Part shown: in pieces, positions 1-8,685 of the stretch
Layout: each line of letters opens with the position of its first letter
Numbering within the stretch: position 1 is the first letter of the stretch
NCBI GenBank assembly: GCA_024636475.1
Contig: JAGXHA010000099.1
Coordinates: 34,014 to 98,013 of the forward strand
From: Roseobacter sp.
Lineage (GTDB): Bacteria; Pseudomonadota; Alphaproteobacteria; Rhodobacterales; Rhodobacteraceae
Reading direction: 5' to 3'
DNA: 64,000 bases
The notes under the pieces: model-generated
Databases searched by the model: none
What the model saw: the letters and a program-made list of their open reading frames with translations, nothing else
Told to the model about the DNA's origin: nothing
Program-made: the position numbers and the translations under genes

Positions 1-113
1 TCATCCTCAAGAAAACGCGCCAGATAGGCCAATTCCACCCGATCAACACCCGTTGCCATACGCCCGGCGCGCCGCAGTGTCCGCGTTAAATCCAGCAGCC
101 TTGTGGGTGGTGC
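1..113 (-). CDS. Glycosyltransferase, N-terminal fragment cut by the window edge
   Basis: The reverse strand reads through to base 1 and encodes R-L-L-D-L-T-R, then R-A-G-R-M-A-T-G-V-D-R-V-E-L-A-Y-L. I recall this opening from glycosyltransferases in Roseobacter polysaccharide loci. Its position directly behind galE and galU fits. The first ATG is at 59, but the family-like sequence starts near 107, and between it and the upstream in-frame TGA (about 165-167) there is no ATG, GTG or TTG. The gene therefore uses an unusual start, begins inside galE, or has a damaged 5' end. The family call rests on a short stretch only. Confidence 0.5.
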
Positions 114-114
114 T

Positions 115-1098
115 TTATGTGTCGTAGTGGCCAGTTTGATGCCATCTCCACGCGTCAGCGATCATTTCAGATAGGGTCGAGCGTTTAGGTGCCCATCCCA
201 ACTCTGCCACAGCGCGGGACGATCCCGAAACCAGTTTTGTGCAATCACCGATGCGCCGCGCGCCTTCGATGATCGGGACGGCGCGGTTTGTTACCTCGCG
301 GCTGTGCTCAACAACTTCGCGCACCGAAAACCCCGTACCTGTTCCCAGATTGAAGACACGGCTTGGCTTGCCGTCAAGCAACCATTGCAACCCCAGAACA
401 TGCGCATCGACCAGATCACAAACATGGACATAGTCGCGGATACACGTGCCATCAGGTGTGTCGTAATCTGTGCCAAAAACCGTGAGCGCGTCCCGCTTGC
501 CATCAATCGCGTCCAGCATCAGCGGAACAAGATGAGTCTCTGGCTGGTGAAACTCGCCTAACTCTCCCTCGGGATCAGCCCCCGCAACGTTGAAATAGCG
601 AAAGATCACAGCCTTCAGGCCATGAGCTGCTTCAAAATTCCGCAAAATATCTTCGATCGCACGTTTCGATGCACCATAGGCGTTGATCGGAAGCTGTGCG
701 CTGTTCTCGTCCAGCACGATATTGTCCTGATCGCCATACGTGGCACAGGTGGATGAGAACACGAAGTTTTCGCAGTTGGCTGCTACCGTAGCCTCGATCA
801 GATTCAGCGACCCTTCAACGTTATTGCGCCAGTAGAGGCCCGGCTGCTTCATGCTGTCACCAACCTGGCTAAGCGCCGCAAAATGCATCACGGCAACGGG
901 CTGATACTCGGCAAAGACCGCGTCAATCTGCGGGCGATCAAGCAGATCACCTTCAACCAAAGGTCCAAACTTTACAGCATCACGCCAGCCCGTGACCAAA
1001 TTGTCAAACGTTACGGGCGTGAAGCCAGCAGCAGCCAATGCTTTACACGCGTGCGATCCGATATAGCCCGCACCCCCCGTCACCAACACATTTGCCAT
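115..1098 (-). CDS. galE: UDP-glucose 4-epimerase GalE
   Basis: This extended short-chain dehydrogenase interconverts UDP-glucose and UDP-galactose using bound NAD in the cytoplasm. The 327-residue protein has the nucleotide-binding loop GGAGYIGSH at residues 8-16, the catalytic SST at 115-117 and YGASK (Tyr and Lys of the YxxxK motif) at 141-145. Its length is normal for the family. It lies 21 bp behind galU on the same strand, so the pair makes UDP-glucose and then UDP-galactose for the glycosyltransferases around it. Related epimerases acting on UDP-N-acetyl sugars or uronic acids look similar, but the galU neighbour favours the glucose/galactose enzyme. Confidence 0.93.
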   Translation of the reverse strand: MANVLVTGGAGYIGSHACKALAAAGFTPVTFDNLVTGWRDAVKFGPLVEGDLLDRPQIDAVFAEYQPVAVMHFAALSQVGDSMKQPGLYWRNNVEGSLNLIEATVAANCENFVFSSTCATYGDQDNIVLDENSAQLPINAYGASKRAIEDILRNFEAAHGLKAVIFRYFNVAGADPEGELGEFHQPETHLVPLMLDAIDGKRDALTVFGTDYDTPDGTCIRDYVHVCDLVDAHVLGLQWLLDGKPSRVFNLGTGTGFSVREVVEHSREVTNRAVPIIEGARRIGDCTKLVSGSSRAVAELGWAPKRSTLSEMIADAWRWHQTGHYDT

Positions 1099-1119
1099 TA
1101 TTCTGCCTTCGCTAAGCTG

Positions 1120-2013
1120 CTATTGCGCAGCTTTATCAACGCTCATGATGTCTTGCAAATAGGCATACAAGTCGTCGCGCAATTCTTCGCGGCCTAAACC
1201 AAAAGAAACTGTGGCCTGCAAGAAGCCAGATTTCGATCCACAGTCAAAACGTTGGCCTTTGAACCGATAGCCATAAACATCATGGCCCTGCGTCAGTTCG
1301 GCGGCAATCGCATCCGTCAGCTGGATTTCCCCGCCCGACCCAGATTTGAGCTGGTTCAGGTTGCGCAAAACATTTGGGGACAGAATATAGCGGCCAATCA
1401 CAGCAAGGTTGGAAGGGGCGTCTTCAGCTTTGGGTTTTTCAACCATGCCCCTAATTTTAACCAATTCGCCCTGATCATCGGCAACATCCAGCATCCCGTA
1501 GGACGATGCACGCTCTGGCGGGACTTCCATTGCAGCAACCATATTGCCGCCTGTTTCGTTATACGCTTCGACCATTTGCTGCAGACAAGGCTTTTCGGCG
1601 GCAATAACATCGTCTGGCAAGATCACCGCAAAGGGTTCGTTTCCAATCAACCGGCGCGCGCACCACACGGCATGCCCCAAACCCAGCGCTTTGTGCTGCC
1701 TGATGTAGGCAATCGCACCGCTGTCCATGTTGGTATTTTTAAGAATCTCTAGCAGTTCGGTCTTATTCTTTGAGCGTAATTCCTGCTCAAGGACCGGAGA
1801 ATGGTCAAAATAGTCTTCCAAAGCACCCTTGCCGCGCGATGTGACAAAAATGAATTCCTTGATGCCTGCAGCACGTGCTTCGTCAATCGCGTATTGGATC
1901 AACGGGCGATCCACTAGGGTCATGATCTCCTTCGGCACCGATTTGGTCGCAGGCAAAAACCGCGTCCCTAAGCCGGCTACCGGAAAAACCGCTTTTGTTA
2001 CTTTCTTACGCAT
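1120..2013 (-). CDS. galU: UTP-glucose-1-phosphate uridylyltransferase GalU
   Basis: This enzyme forms UDP-glucose from UTP and glucose 1-phosphate. The N-terminus MRKKVTKAVFPVAGLGTRF carries the nucleotidyltransferase signature G-L-G-T-R-F followed by L-P-A-T-K-S-V-P-K-E. A longer reading from 2076 is open, but the extra 21 residues are unlike the family. The ATG at 2013 follows an AGGGGCG ribosome-binding sequence and gives 297 residues, the usual size. The gene sits 85 bp behind the glycosyltransferase at 2099 and just ahead of galE. UDP-glucose is the entry point for UDP-galactose and UDP-glucuronate made for surface polymers. Confidence 0.94.
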   Translation of the reverse strand: MRKKVTKAVFPVAGLGTRFLPATKSVPKEIMTLVDRPLIQYAIDEARAAGIKEFIFVTSRGKGALEDYFDHSPVLEQELRSKNKTELLEILKNTNMDSGAIAYIRQHKALGLGHAVWCARRLIGNEPFAVILPDDVIAAEKPCLQQMVEAYNETGGNMVAAMEVPPERASSYGMLDVADDQGELVKIRGMVEKPKAEDAPSNLAVIGRYILSPNVLRNLNQLKSGSGGEIQLTDAIAAELTQGHDVYGYRFKGQRFDCGSKSGFLQATVSFGLGREELRDDLYAYLQDIMSVDKAAQ

Positions 2014-2098
2014 GACGCCCCTGCCTTCGTGACTATGTCTAAGATCTGCATCGTGCAAAGCAGTATCAAACAACAATTGGAATAGTCTTATATTGAAA

Positions 2099-3352
2099 TT
2101 ATGTCAGCTTTTCGCCTATTTCGAACTTAAAGTCTCTTTGTGATGCAACCCGCGCTTTCTCTAGCTGTGCTTTTTTTCGACGCGACGAAATCGTAAAAAG
2201 TCGGTCAGTGCGATCAACCTTACCAAATAGCCCACCTTTTTGCACCCACATCCCATCATTTTCAAACGAGAGATGATGAAACATTGTAGTCGGTGAAAGT
2301 ATCAAAAAGGTAACGATATGGCCAGATGCCAGGCATTCAAGCGCGCGTTTGCGATCCTTCTGGGCACGTATCGGCCTGCTGACGATCATTTTCGACCGCC
2401 TTGGCATGCTTGGAAAACGCTGGAACGGGGCAACCGCGTGCTTGGGAAGGTTTGTTGTGGCGGCTTTACGGGCCTGTCCTTCGACGTATCCCTGATCAAG
2501 ACGTTTCAGAAGCGATCGAACATCGCGTGGTTCAAGCTGGCCAGCTTGCAAAAACCTTAGCAATCGCTGCCGTTGCTCTGCGCGAAGCGTGCGCCAATGC
2601 CCTGCCCGGTCAACCTGAGCCACATGTTTGCGCTGGAAGACCGCCCAGCTTGCGCCGATATCAAACAAATCTGTTGGCACCCGCGCGGCCGTGCGCATCC
2701 GGTTTTCGGCATAGCCGTGATGCACCTCAGCCATTGGGACGATTGCAGTGGCATGACCTGCCTTTGACAACCGCATGTTCATATCGGTTTCATCAAGAAA
2801 ATAGTGAAACGCAGGATCAAATCCGCCCAGATCAATGAGCACATCCCGTCGAAAGGCCATATTCGTGCCTTCCGTCTTGATCGCCCGCCCTTTTGGCGGC
2901 TTCATCACAGTTGCCTGTTTCGGGTCGACGGACAAAGAATGATGCATCCCGAATGCGTCAAGGCTGGCGGCTTTCCACTGAAAGGAAATGCCATTGCGCC
3001 CCCGAACATACCCCCCCATCGCCGCAACGTCCGACCTTGCGGCGGGGGCAACCAGATGTCGCAACCACATTGGCTCGGGCACAGCATCATCATCAATATA
3101 GGCAACGATCTCTCCGGCGGCGTGGAGCAGCCCCCGATTTCGTGCGGCCGAGATGTTCGGCTCGTCAAAAGCGACCAGCTTCAGCGTATCCGCAAAAGGC
3201 AGGTTTTGGGCAGATTTGATGCCGTCAGGATCGGCCACAACGACAACTTCAAAGTTCCAATATTGCAGTTGGGAAATGCCTGTCAGCGTGCGCGCCAGCG
3301 AGTGTGGACGCCCACGACTGACGATCACAACACTGACAGGCAGGTCAATCAT
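2099..3352 (-). CDS. Family 2 glycosyltransferase with a C-terminal extension
   Basis: Residues 1-230 form a GT-A fold: P-V-S-V-V-I-V-S-R-G-R-P near the start and the metal and nucleotide-sugar motif Y-I-D-D-D at 85-89, then a later E-T-D-M-N-M-R stretch typical of family 2 enzymes. The remaining 190 residues, rich in Arg and Lys, match nothing I recognise. There is no signal peptide or membrane segment, so the enzyme probably acts on the cytoplasmic face. It overlaps kdsB by 4 nt (ATGA), so translation is probably coupled. The sugar and acceptor are unknown; the kdsB neighbour suggests lipopolysaccharide core or capsule. Confidence 0.85.
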   Translation of the reverse strand: MIDLPVSVVIVSRGRPHSLARTLTGISQLQYWNFEVVVVADPDGIKSAQNLPFADTLKLVAFDEPNISAARNRGLLHAAGEIVAYIDDDAVPEPMWLRHLVAPAARSDVAAMGGYVRGRNGISFQWKAASLDAFGMHHSLSVDPKQATVMKPPKGRAIKTEGTNMAFRRDVLIDLGGFDPAFHYFLDETDMNMRLSKAGHATAIVPMAEVHHGYAENRMRTAARVPTDLFDIGASWAVFQRKHVAQVDRAGHWRTLRAEQRQRLLRFLQAGQLEPRDVRSLLKRLDQGYVEGQARKAATTNLPKHAVAPFQRFPSMPRRSKMIVSRPIRAQKDRKRALECLASGHIVTFLILSPTTMFHHLSFENDGMWVQKGGLFGKVDRTDRLFTISSRRKKAQLEKARVASQRDFKFEIGEKLT

Positions 3353-4149
3353 TCCAGCCTCATCTGCGCCATCATCGCTTCGATCTTTGGCACGTCTTCT
3401 GGATTGTTCAGCTCCCAGAACTGGCGGCCTTTCGCCTCCACTTCAACGCATAAAACCGTGCGTCCGTTTTCCATGAACCGCAACTGTTCCAATCCCTCCA
3501 GTTGCTCGAGCGGACCGACTGGCCAGGACGGATAAGCTGCCAGCGCATCCGGACGGTAGGCATAAACGCCCACGTGGTGAAAAACCGGTGTCGGGTCAGC
3601 ATCTGCATAGGTTTGCGACGTAAACGGCACCACCTCTTTCGAGAAGTAGAGCGCGCTGTGATTAGCCGCAAAGACTGATGTTGTGCCCCCGACGCGCCCG
3701 GCCTTTCGATCGGCCAGCAGGCTGTTCAGCGCCGCTCCATCGCAGCGCAACACGGGTGTCGCAATGCCAGCGTTAGGGTCGCCTTTTAGACCCTCAACAA
3801 GGCTTTCGACGAACCAGTGCGGTGTCAGCGGCGCATCCCCCTGAAGGTTCACAACCACATCGTAGCCGCCGCCCAGAACCTCGTGCGCCTGCGCGCACCG
3901 TTCTGTTCCATTTGCACATTCAACCGAAGTCATAACAACCTCGGCACCGAATGCCTCGGCTGCATCTTTGATTCTGGCGTCGTCTGTGGCAACCACAACC
4001 TTGTCGACGCCTTGTACCTCGCACGCAGCACGCCAACTGCGCTCAATCAAACTCCGCGAGGTACCGCTTGCTCCCTTGAGCAATGCAAGCGGTTTGGCCG
4101 GATAGCGGGTTGACGCGTAACGCGCTGGAATAACAATCAGAACAGACAT
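3349..4149 (-). CDS. kdsB: 3-deoxy-manno-octulosonate cytidylyltransferase KdsB
   Basis: KdsB activates Kdo with CTP to CMP-Kdo, the donor used for the lipopolysaccharide inner core and for some capsules. The 266-residue protein opens with V-I-P-A-R-Y-A-S-T-R-Y-P-A-K-P-L, the CTP-binding signature. N-L-Q-G-D-A-P-L and the later E-Q-L-R-F-M-E-N-G also fit the family. Family members usually have about 250 residues. The start ATG shares one base with the cysQ stop, and the end overlaps the next glycosyltransferase by 4 nt, so the three genes form a tight operon. A homologue for another 2-keto sugar acid is possible but less likely. Confidence 0.9.
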   Translation of the reverse strand: MSVLIVIPARYASTRYPAKPLALLKGASGTSRSLIERSWRAACEVQGVDKVVVATDDARIKDAAEAFGAEVVMTSVECANGTERCAQAHEVLGGGYDVVVNLQGDAPLTPHWFVESLVEGLKGDPNAGIATPVLRCDGAALNSLLADRKAGRVGGTTSVFAANHSALYFSKEVVPFTSQTYADADPTPVFHHVGVYAYRPDALAAYPSWPVGPLEQLEGLEQLRFMENGRTVLCVEVEAKGRQFWELNNPEDVPKIEAMMAQMRLE

Positions 4150-4946
4150 CAGGACGCCTTTAGTTCAACGCCGGCAGCATGGGCAATAAAGAACGGATTG
4201 GCGAAATCCGTCTTCCCGTATTTAAGCGGTGTCAGATCATCAAAGCGCACAACCGCACCGCCTGCGCCGTTCAAGACGGCGTGGCCAGCGGCGGTGTCCC
4301 ACTCCATCGTGCGGCCAACGCGCGGGTACAAATCAGCCTCACCCGTTGCAATCAGGCAGAACTTGAGCGACGAACCGGCGCTTTTCATGTCAGCGACATT
4401 GTATTTAGCAATATAATCATCCGTCGCCTGATCACGGTGCGATTTGGAGGCCACGACCATCAACGCTGAATTATCCGGTGTAGAGACTGAAATAGTCACT
4501 AACTTGCCCATTTCATCCTTAGGAAAATCGCCTGTCTCCTCGACCGCCTGACCGTCTGCCAGCGTGAAGAACATACGCGACTTTGCAGGTGCATAGACGA
4601 CACCACGGGTCGGTACGCCGCCCTCGACCAAAGCGATGTTGACCGTGAAATCACCACGACGGTTAATAAACTCTTTGGTACCATCCAATGGATCGACGAT
4701 CAGAAATGTATCACCAGCGGCGGTGTGCGTCGCGGATTGTTCTTCTGTCACCAGCATGACGTCCGGAAACGCGGCCCGCAAACCATCCGAAATAATCTTG
4801 TCTGCCGCTTCATCCGCGATGGTGACAGGGCTTGCGTCAGATTTGGTTTTCACCTCGAAATCATCCGACCCGTAAATCTCCATGATTTTGTCGCCAGCCT
4901 CAAGCGAGAGACGCCTCATGACTGTCACCAGCTTTTGATAATCCAT
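4149..4946 (-). CDS. cysQ: 3'(2'),5'-bisphosphate nucleotidase CysQ
   Basis: This member of the inositol-monophosphatase superfamily removes the 3' phosphate from PAP, the by-product of sulfate activation and sulfotransferase reactions. The metal-binding motifs are visible: E-E at 68-69, DPLDGTKEF at 85-93, and W-D-T-A-A-G-H-A near residue 215. It has 265 residues, the normal length. It is the first gene of the minus-strand operon running to galE. The window also holds a sulfotransferase (48223-48984), whose reaction would release PAP, so the pairing makes sense though the two loci are far apart. Confidence 0.9.
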   Translation of the reverse strand: MDYQKLVTVMRRLSLEAGDKIMEIYGSDDFEVKTKSDASPVTIADEAADKIISDGLRAAFPDVMLVTEEQSATHTAAGDTFLIVDPLDGTKEFINRRGDFTVNIALVEGGVPTRGVVYAPAKSRMFFTLADGQAVEETGDFPKDEMGKLVTISVSTPDNSALMVVASKSHRDQATDDYIAKYNVADMKSAGSSLKFCLIATGEADLYPRVGRTMEWDTAAGHAVLNGAGGAVVRFDDLTPLKYGKTDFANPFFIAHAAGVELKAS

Positions 4947-5059
4947 AATGACGCGGCCCCTTCAGTTTCGTTGATTACTTTGCGCAAACCCCTTATGGTG
5001 TTCGATTAACGGAACAGCAAGAATTCCGTGCAATCACTCGTCGCAAAGAGGCTATTGAG

Positions 5060-5884
5060 ATGTTCCAACCAAGACGTTCCGCACAGGGGAGCCTTGCATC
5101 AGCCCTTCAAATGGTTGAGCTGGTATATCACTCAATCGTTCGTTCAGTGCGCAAACAGCACAATAATGCATTTGCTGCTATCGGCATAAACATCCTTCAA
5201 GCACTTATATTTGTTGGTGTTTTCTATGTCATGTTTACGATGCTTGGACTGCGCGGCGCCGCCATCAGGGGCGATTTCGTCATCTATATCATGACCGGCA
5301 TTTTTCTTTTTATGGTGCATACCAAAACGCTTGCAGCCGTTGTCGGCGCGGAAGGTCCAGCCAGTGCAATGATGCAGCATGCCCCAATGACAACGATGAT
5401 CGCTTTGGCAGCCGCGGCCCTCGGGTCGCTATATATTCAGATGCTTTCGCTTGTGATGATCATGTCGGTCTATCACCTCGCGTTCAATCCGGTCGTTATC
5501 TATAATTGGTCCGGTGTTTTCGGCATGTTGCTGATCGCGTGGTTCACCGGCGTCGCGGTGGGAATGGTGTTGCTGGCGTTGAACCCTTGGGCACCGTCGT
5601 TCGTGAAGATTTTCACATCATTGTACCAGCGCGGAAATATGATCGCCTCGGGCAAGATGTTTTTGGCCAATTCGCTGCCCAGCTTCATGCTGTCGATGTT
5701 CGACTGGAATCCGCTGTTCCACATCATTGATCAGGCACGCGGTTTCGCGTTCATCAACTACAATCCCCGGTACAGTAATTGGGAATACGCAGTTTGGGTT
5801 GGCGTTGTTTTGATGGTGATTGGCTTGATGGGCGAGTTTTATACCCGCAAACACGCCTCTGCCAGCTGGGGTGCGCGCCGATAA
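5060..5884 (+). CDS. ABC-2 type polysaccharide export permease, KpsM-like
   Basis: The 274-residue protein has about six hydrophobic segments and a charged N-terminal stretch (residues 1-35), the layout of KpsM/Wzm permeases that move capsule or O-antigen across the inner membrane with an ATPase. Stretches such as N-P-L-F-H-I-I-D-Q-A-R-G near the C-terminus match this class. A purine-rich AAAGAGG sits upstream of the ATG. The gene is divergent from the cysQ-kdsB operon and ends 3 bp from alkB, which runs the opposite way. No ATPase gene is adjacent. It is distantly similar to the permease at 50572. Confidence 0.85.
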   Translation: MFQPRRSAQGSLASALQMVELVYHSIVRSVRKQHNNAFAAIGINILQALIFVGVFYVMFTMLGLRGAAIRGDFVIYIMTGIFLFMVHTKTLAAVVGAEGPASAMMQHAPMTTMIALAAAALGSLYIQMLSLVMIMSVYHLAFNPVVIYNWSGVFGMLLIAWFTGVAVGMVLLALNPWAPSFVKIFTSLYQRGNMIASGKMFLANSLPSFMLSMFDWNPLFHIIDQARGFAFINYNPRYSNWEYAVWVGVVLMVIGLMGEFYTRKHASASWGARR

Positions 5885-5887
5885 GGA

Positions 5888-6490
5888 TTACTTCACGACA
5901 CGCAATGTCAGATTGATCCGCCCGCCCTTGGGCAACAGCTTTGACGATCCTGCCCTGACCCGGTCCACGCCGTGGTGGTTTAACCGCGCCTCGCCGCCCA
6001 TGACGACGACATCGCCAGATTGCAGCCACAAGCTGTCTGTTTTACCGCCCCGTTTTTGCCCGCCGATGCGAAACAGCGCATCATCCCCCAGAGATACGGA
6101 CACAACGGGCCAGCGAAAGTCAGCCTCGTCGCGGTCTTGGTGCATACCCATCTTTGCATCAGACGCATAATAGTTGATCAGACAGCATTCGGGTTTCCGG
6201 TCGAGCCCCGTCAAAGTACTCCAGATCGACAAAACGGCTTCAGGGATCGCAGGCCAGGCCATGCCGTTGGGGTGCTGATCTGCATACCGGTAGCCATCTG
6301 CATCCGAAAGCCACCCATATTCCCCGGCCGATGTCATGCGCACCGACATCTTTTTTCCACCCGGCGTTTCTGGCCGAAAAAAAGGTGCCTTTTTCACGAC
6401 CGACCGAATTTCACCCAGCACAGCTTGCTGGGCCGCGTGATCAAGGAACGTTTTATGGATTTCAAAGCCACGCAAGCGCAGAACCGTCAT
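5888..6490 (-). CDS. alkB: AlkB-family alpha-ketoglutarate-dependent dioxygenase
   Basis: AlkB enzymes use Fe(II), oxygen and 2-oxoglutarate to remove methyl groups from damaged bases such as 1-methyladenine. The 200-residue protein shows the Fe ligands H117 and D119 in M-H-Q-D-R-D-E, a distal His at about 173 in N-H-H-G-V-D-R-V, and 2-oxoglutarate-binding arginines in R-I-N-L-T-L-R at 191-197. The length is typical. It is a single gene facing the KpsM-like gene and divergent from dnaK. An RNA or protein substrate is possible in this superfamily, but repair of alkylated DNA is the default reading. Confidence 0.88.
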   Translation of the reverse strand: MTVLRLRGFEIHKTFLDHAAQQAVLGEIRSVVKKAPFFRPETPGGKKMSVRMTSAGEYGWLSDADGYRYADQHPNGMAWPAIPEAVLSIWSTLTGLDRKPECCLINYYASDAKMGMHQDRDEADFRWPVVSVSLGDDALFRIGGQKRGGKTDSLWLQSGDVVVMGGEARLNHHGVDRVRAGSSKLLPKGGRINLTLRVVK

Positions 6491-6559
6491 TTACGTACCC
6501 TTCCCGTCCTTAATATCGAAAAATCCATCAAGATTCTCTAATTCCTTTCTCATGCAACG

Positions 6560-6588
6560 GTTGCAGGGTCCAGAACTGCTCCTTATAT
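6560..6588 (+). promoter_or_regulatory. Possible heat-shock-type promoter of dnaK
   Basis: GTTGCAG at 6560-6566 lies 17 bases before CCTTATAT at 6581-6588. This resembles the alphaproteobacterial sigma-32 pattern (CTTG, a spacer of about 17, then C-Y-T-A-T-N-T) with one mismatch in the first element. A leader of about 100 bp would follow. No CIRCE inverted repeat (the HrcA operator) was found upstream of dnaK. This is pattern matching by eye. Confidence 0.4.
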
Positions 6589-6700
6589 AAGCCCCGAACC
6601 GCTAAAGGCATCCGGCCTTTGGCGTACAAAGATCGGGGCAAGGGTGCCGCAATGGGCCCAAGCCTCGTGTCATCGCCTTAACTCAATGAGGGATCAAAAC

Positions 6701-8608
6701 ATGGCCAAAGTAATTGGTATCGACCTAGGAACCACCAACAGCTGTATCGCCATTATGGACGGCAGCCAGCCTCGCGTTATCGAAAACGCGGAAGGTGCAC
6801 GTACAACACCGTCTATCGTCGCCTTTAACGACGATGAAAGACTGGTTGGCCAGCCTGCAAAGCGGCAAGCAGTCACAAACCCGGAAAACACAATTTTCGG
6901 CGTAAAGCGTCTGATCGGTCGTCGTAACGATGACCCTGATCTGGCCAAGGATAAGAAGAACCTGCCGTTCAACGTCATCGATGGCGGCAACGGCGATGCA
7001 TGGGTCGAAGCAAAAGGCGAAAAGTATTCGCCCTCGCAGATCTCGGCGTTCATCCTTGGTAAGATGAAAGAAACGGCAGAATCGTACTTGGGTGAAGAAG
7101 TTACCCAAGCGGTCATTACCGTTCCTGCGTATTTCAATGACGCCCAGCGTCAGGCCACAAAGGATGCGGGCAAGATTGCCGGTCTCGAGGTTCTGCGGAT
7201 CATCAACGAGCCGACAGCAGCGGCCTTGGCGTACGGTCTGGACAAGAAAGAAACCCAAACCATCGCCGTCTATGACCTTGGTGGTGGTACATTCGACGTC
7301 ACAATCCTCGAGATTGACGACGGTCTGTTTGAAGTGAAATCCACCAACGGTGACACGTTCCTGGGTGGTGAAGACTTTGACATGCGCATCGTTAACTACC
7401 TTGCGGACGAGTTCAAAAAGTCCCACGGCGTTGACCTGACCAAAGATAAGATGGCGCTCCAGCGCCTGAAGGAAGCTGCGGAAAAGGCCAAGATCGAACT
7501 GTCCAGCGCAAGCCAGACAGAGATCAACCAGCCGTTCATCTCGATGGGCAAAGACGGCTCGCCGTTGCACATGGTGATGAAACTGACCCGCTCCAAGCTT
7601 GAGCAGTTGGTTGGCGATCTGATCAAGGCGTCGATGAAGCCTTGTGCTGCTGCCTTGAAAGATGCTGGCATTTCGGCTTCTGACATCGACGAAGTCGTTC
7701 TGGTTGGCGGTATGACCCGCATGCCACGCGTCATCGAAGAGGTCTCCAAGTTCTTTGGCAAGGAACCTCATAAGGGTGTGAACCCTGACGAAGTTGTCGC
7801 CATGGGTGCTGCCATTCAGGCGGGTGTTCTGCAAGGCGACGTAAAAGACGTTGTTCTGCTTGACGTTACACCATTGTCGCTGGGCATCGAGACGTTGGGC
7901 GGCGTATTTACCCGTCTGATTGACCGTAACACAACGATTCCGACCAAGAAGTCTCAGGTCTTCTCGACTGCCGAAGACAACCAGAATGCTGTGACCATCC
8001 GCGTATTCCAAGGCGAACGCGAAATGGCTGCGGACAACAAGATACTTGGTGCCTTCAACCTTGAAAGCATTCCGCCAGCTCCACGCGGTATGCCCCAGAT
8101 CGAGGTGACTTTTGACATCGACGCGAACGGCATCGTCGCTGTTGGCGCGCTGGACAAGGGCACGGGCAAAGAGCAGAAGATCACGATCCAGGCCTCTGGT
8201 GGTTTGTCTGAAGCCGACATTGAAAAGATGGTCAAGGACGCCGAAGAGAATGCCGACGCGGATAAAGAACGCCGCGCGCTGATCGAGGCGAAAAACCAAG
8301 CGGAGTCGCTGATCCACTCGACTGAAAAGTCGTTGGAAGAGCATTCTGACAAGGTTGATCCGACCACCGTCGAAGCAATCGAACTGGCCATTGCAGCCCT
8401 GAACGACGAGCTGGAAACCGACAACGTCGAAAAGATCAAGTCTGGTATTCAGAACGTTACAGAAGCGGCAATGAAGTTGGGCGAAGCCATCTATAAGGCC
8501 GCGCAGGACAGCAACGACGACATGGCCGAGGCGGCAGATGCGGCCCACGGTGATGATGACATCGTTGACGCCGATTTCGAAGATCTGGACGATAACAAGC
8601 GCGCATAA
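6701..8608 (+). CDS. dnaK: Chaperone protein DnaK (Hsp70)
   Basis: DnaK is the ATP-driven Hsp70 chaperone; it works with DnaJ and GrpE in the cytoplasm. The N-terminus [15 protein letters not shown] is the family signature. A reading open from 6644 adds 19 residues that do not belong, and GAGGGA lies just ahead of the ATG at 6701. This gives 635 residues, the expected size. [10 protein letters not shown] marks the phosphate-binding loop and [10 protein letters not shown] the adenosine site. The C-terminal tail is acidic ([12 protein letters not shown]). dnaJ follows after 77 bp, the usual pairing. Confidence 0.98.
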   Translation: MAKVIGIDLGTTNSCIAIMDGSQPRVIENAEGARTTPSIVAFNDDERLVGQPAKRQAVTNPENTIFGVKRLIGRRNDDPDLAKDKKNLPFNVIDGGNGDAWVEAKGEKYSPSQISAFILGKMKETAESYLGEEVTQAVITVPAYFNDAQRQATKDAGKIAGLEVLRIINEPTAAALAYGLDKKETQTIAVYDLGGGTFDVTILEIDDGLFEVKSTNGDTFLGGEDFDMRIVNYLADEFKKSHGVDLTKDKMALQRLKEAAEKAKIELSSASQTEINQPFISMGKDGSPLHMVMKLTRSKLEQLVGDLIKASMKPCAAALKDAGISASDIDEVVLVGGMTRMPRVIEEVSKFFGKEPHKGVNPDEVVAMGAAIQAGVLQGDVKDVVLLDVTPLSLGIETLGGVFTRLIDRNTTIPTKKSQVFSTAEDNQNAVTIRVFQGEREMAADNKILGAFNLESIPPAPRGMPQIEVTFDIDANGIVAVGALDKGTGKEQKITIQASGGLSEADIEKMVKDAEENADADKERRALIEAKNQAESLIHSTEKSLEEHSDKVDPTTVEAIELAIAALNDELETDNVEKIKSGIQNVTEAAMKLGEAIYKAAQDSNDDMAEAADAAHGDDDIVDADFEDLDDNKRA

Positions 8609-8631
8609 GCGTGCCCATGGAACAACTGACA

Positions 8632-8658
8632 GGGCCGGTCCGCTTGCCGGGCCGGCCC
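8632..8658 (+). terminator. GC-rich hairpin between dnaK and dnaJ
   Basis: GGGCCGG at 8632-8638 pairs with CCGGCCC at 8652-8658 across a 13-base loop. No run of T follows, so full termination is unlikely. It may act as an attenuator or 3' stabiliser that sets dnaK messenger above dnaJ. Confidence 0.4.
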
Positions 8659-8685
8659 ATCACGTTCCAGCGTAGGAGCTAATAC

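Noticed and set aside
6725..8548. Long open frame of about 607 residues antisense to dnaK
   Set aside because: It lies wholly opposite dnaK and reflects the strong codon bias of that gene; no start context or family character.
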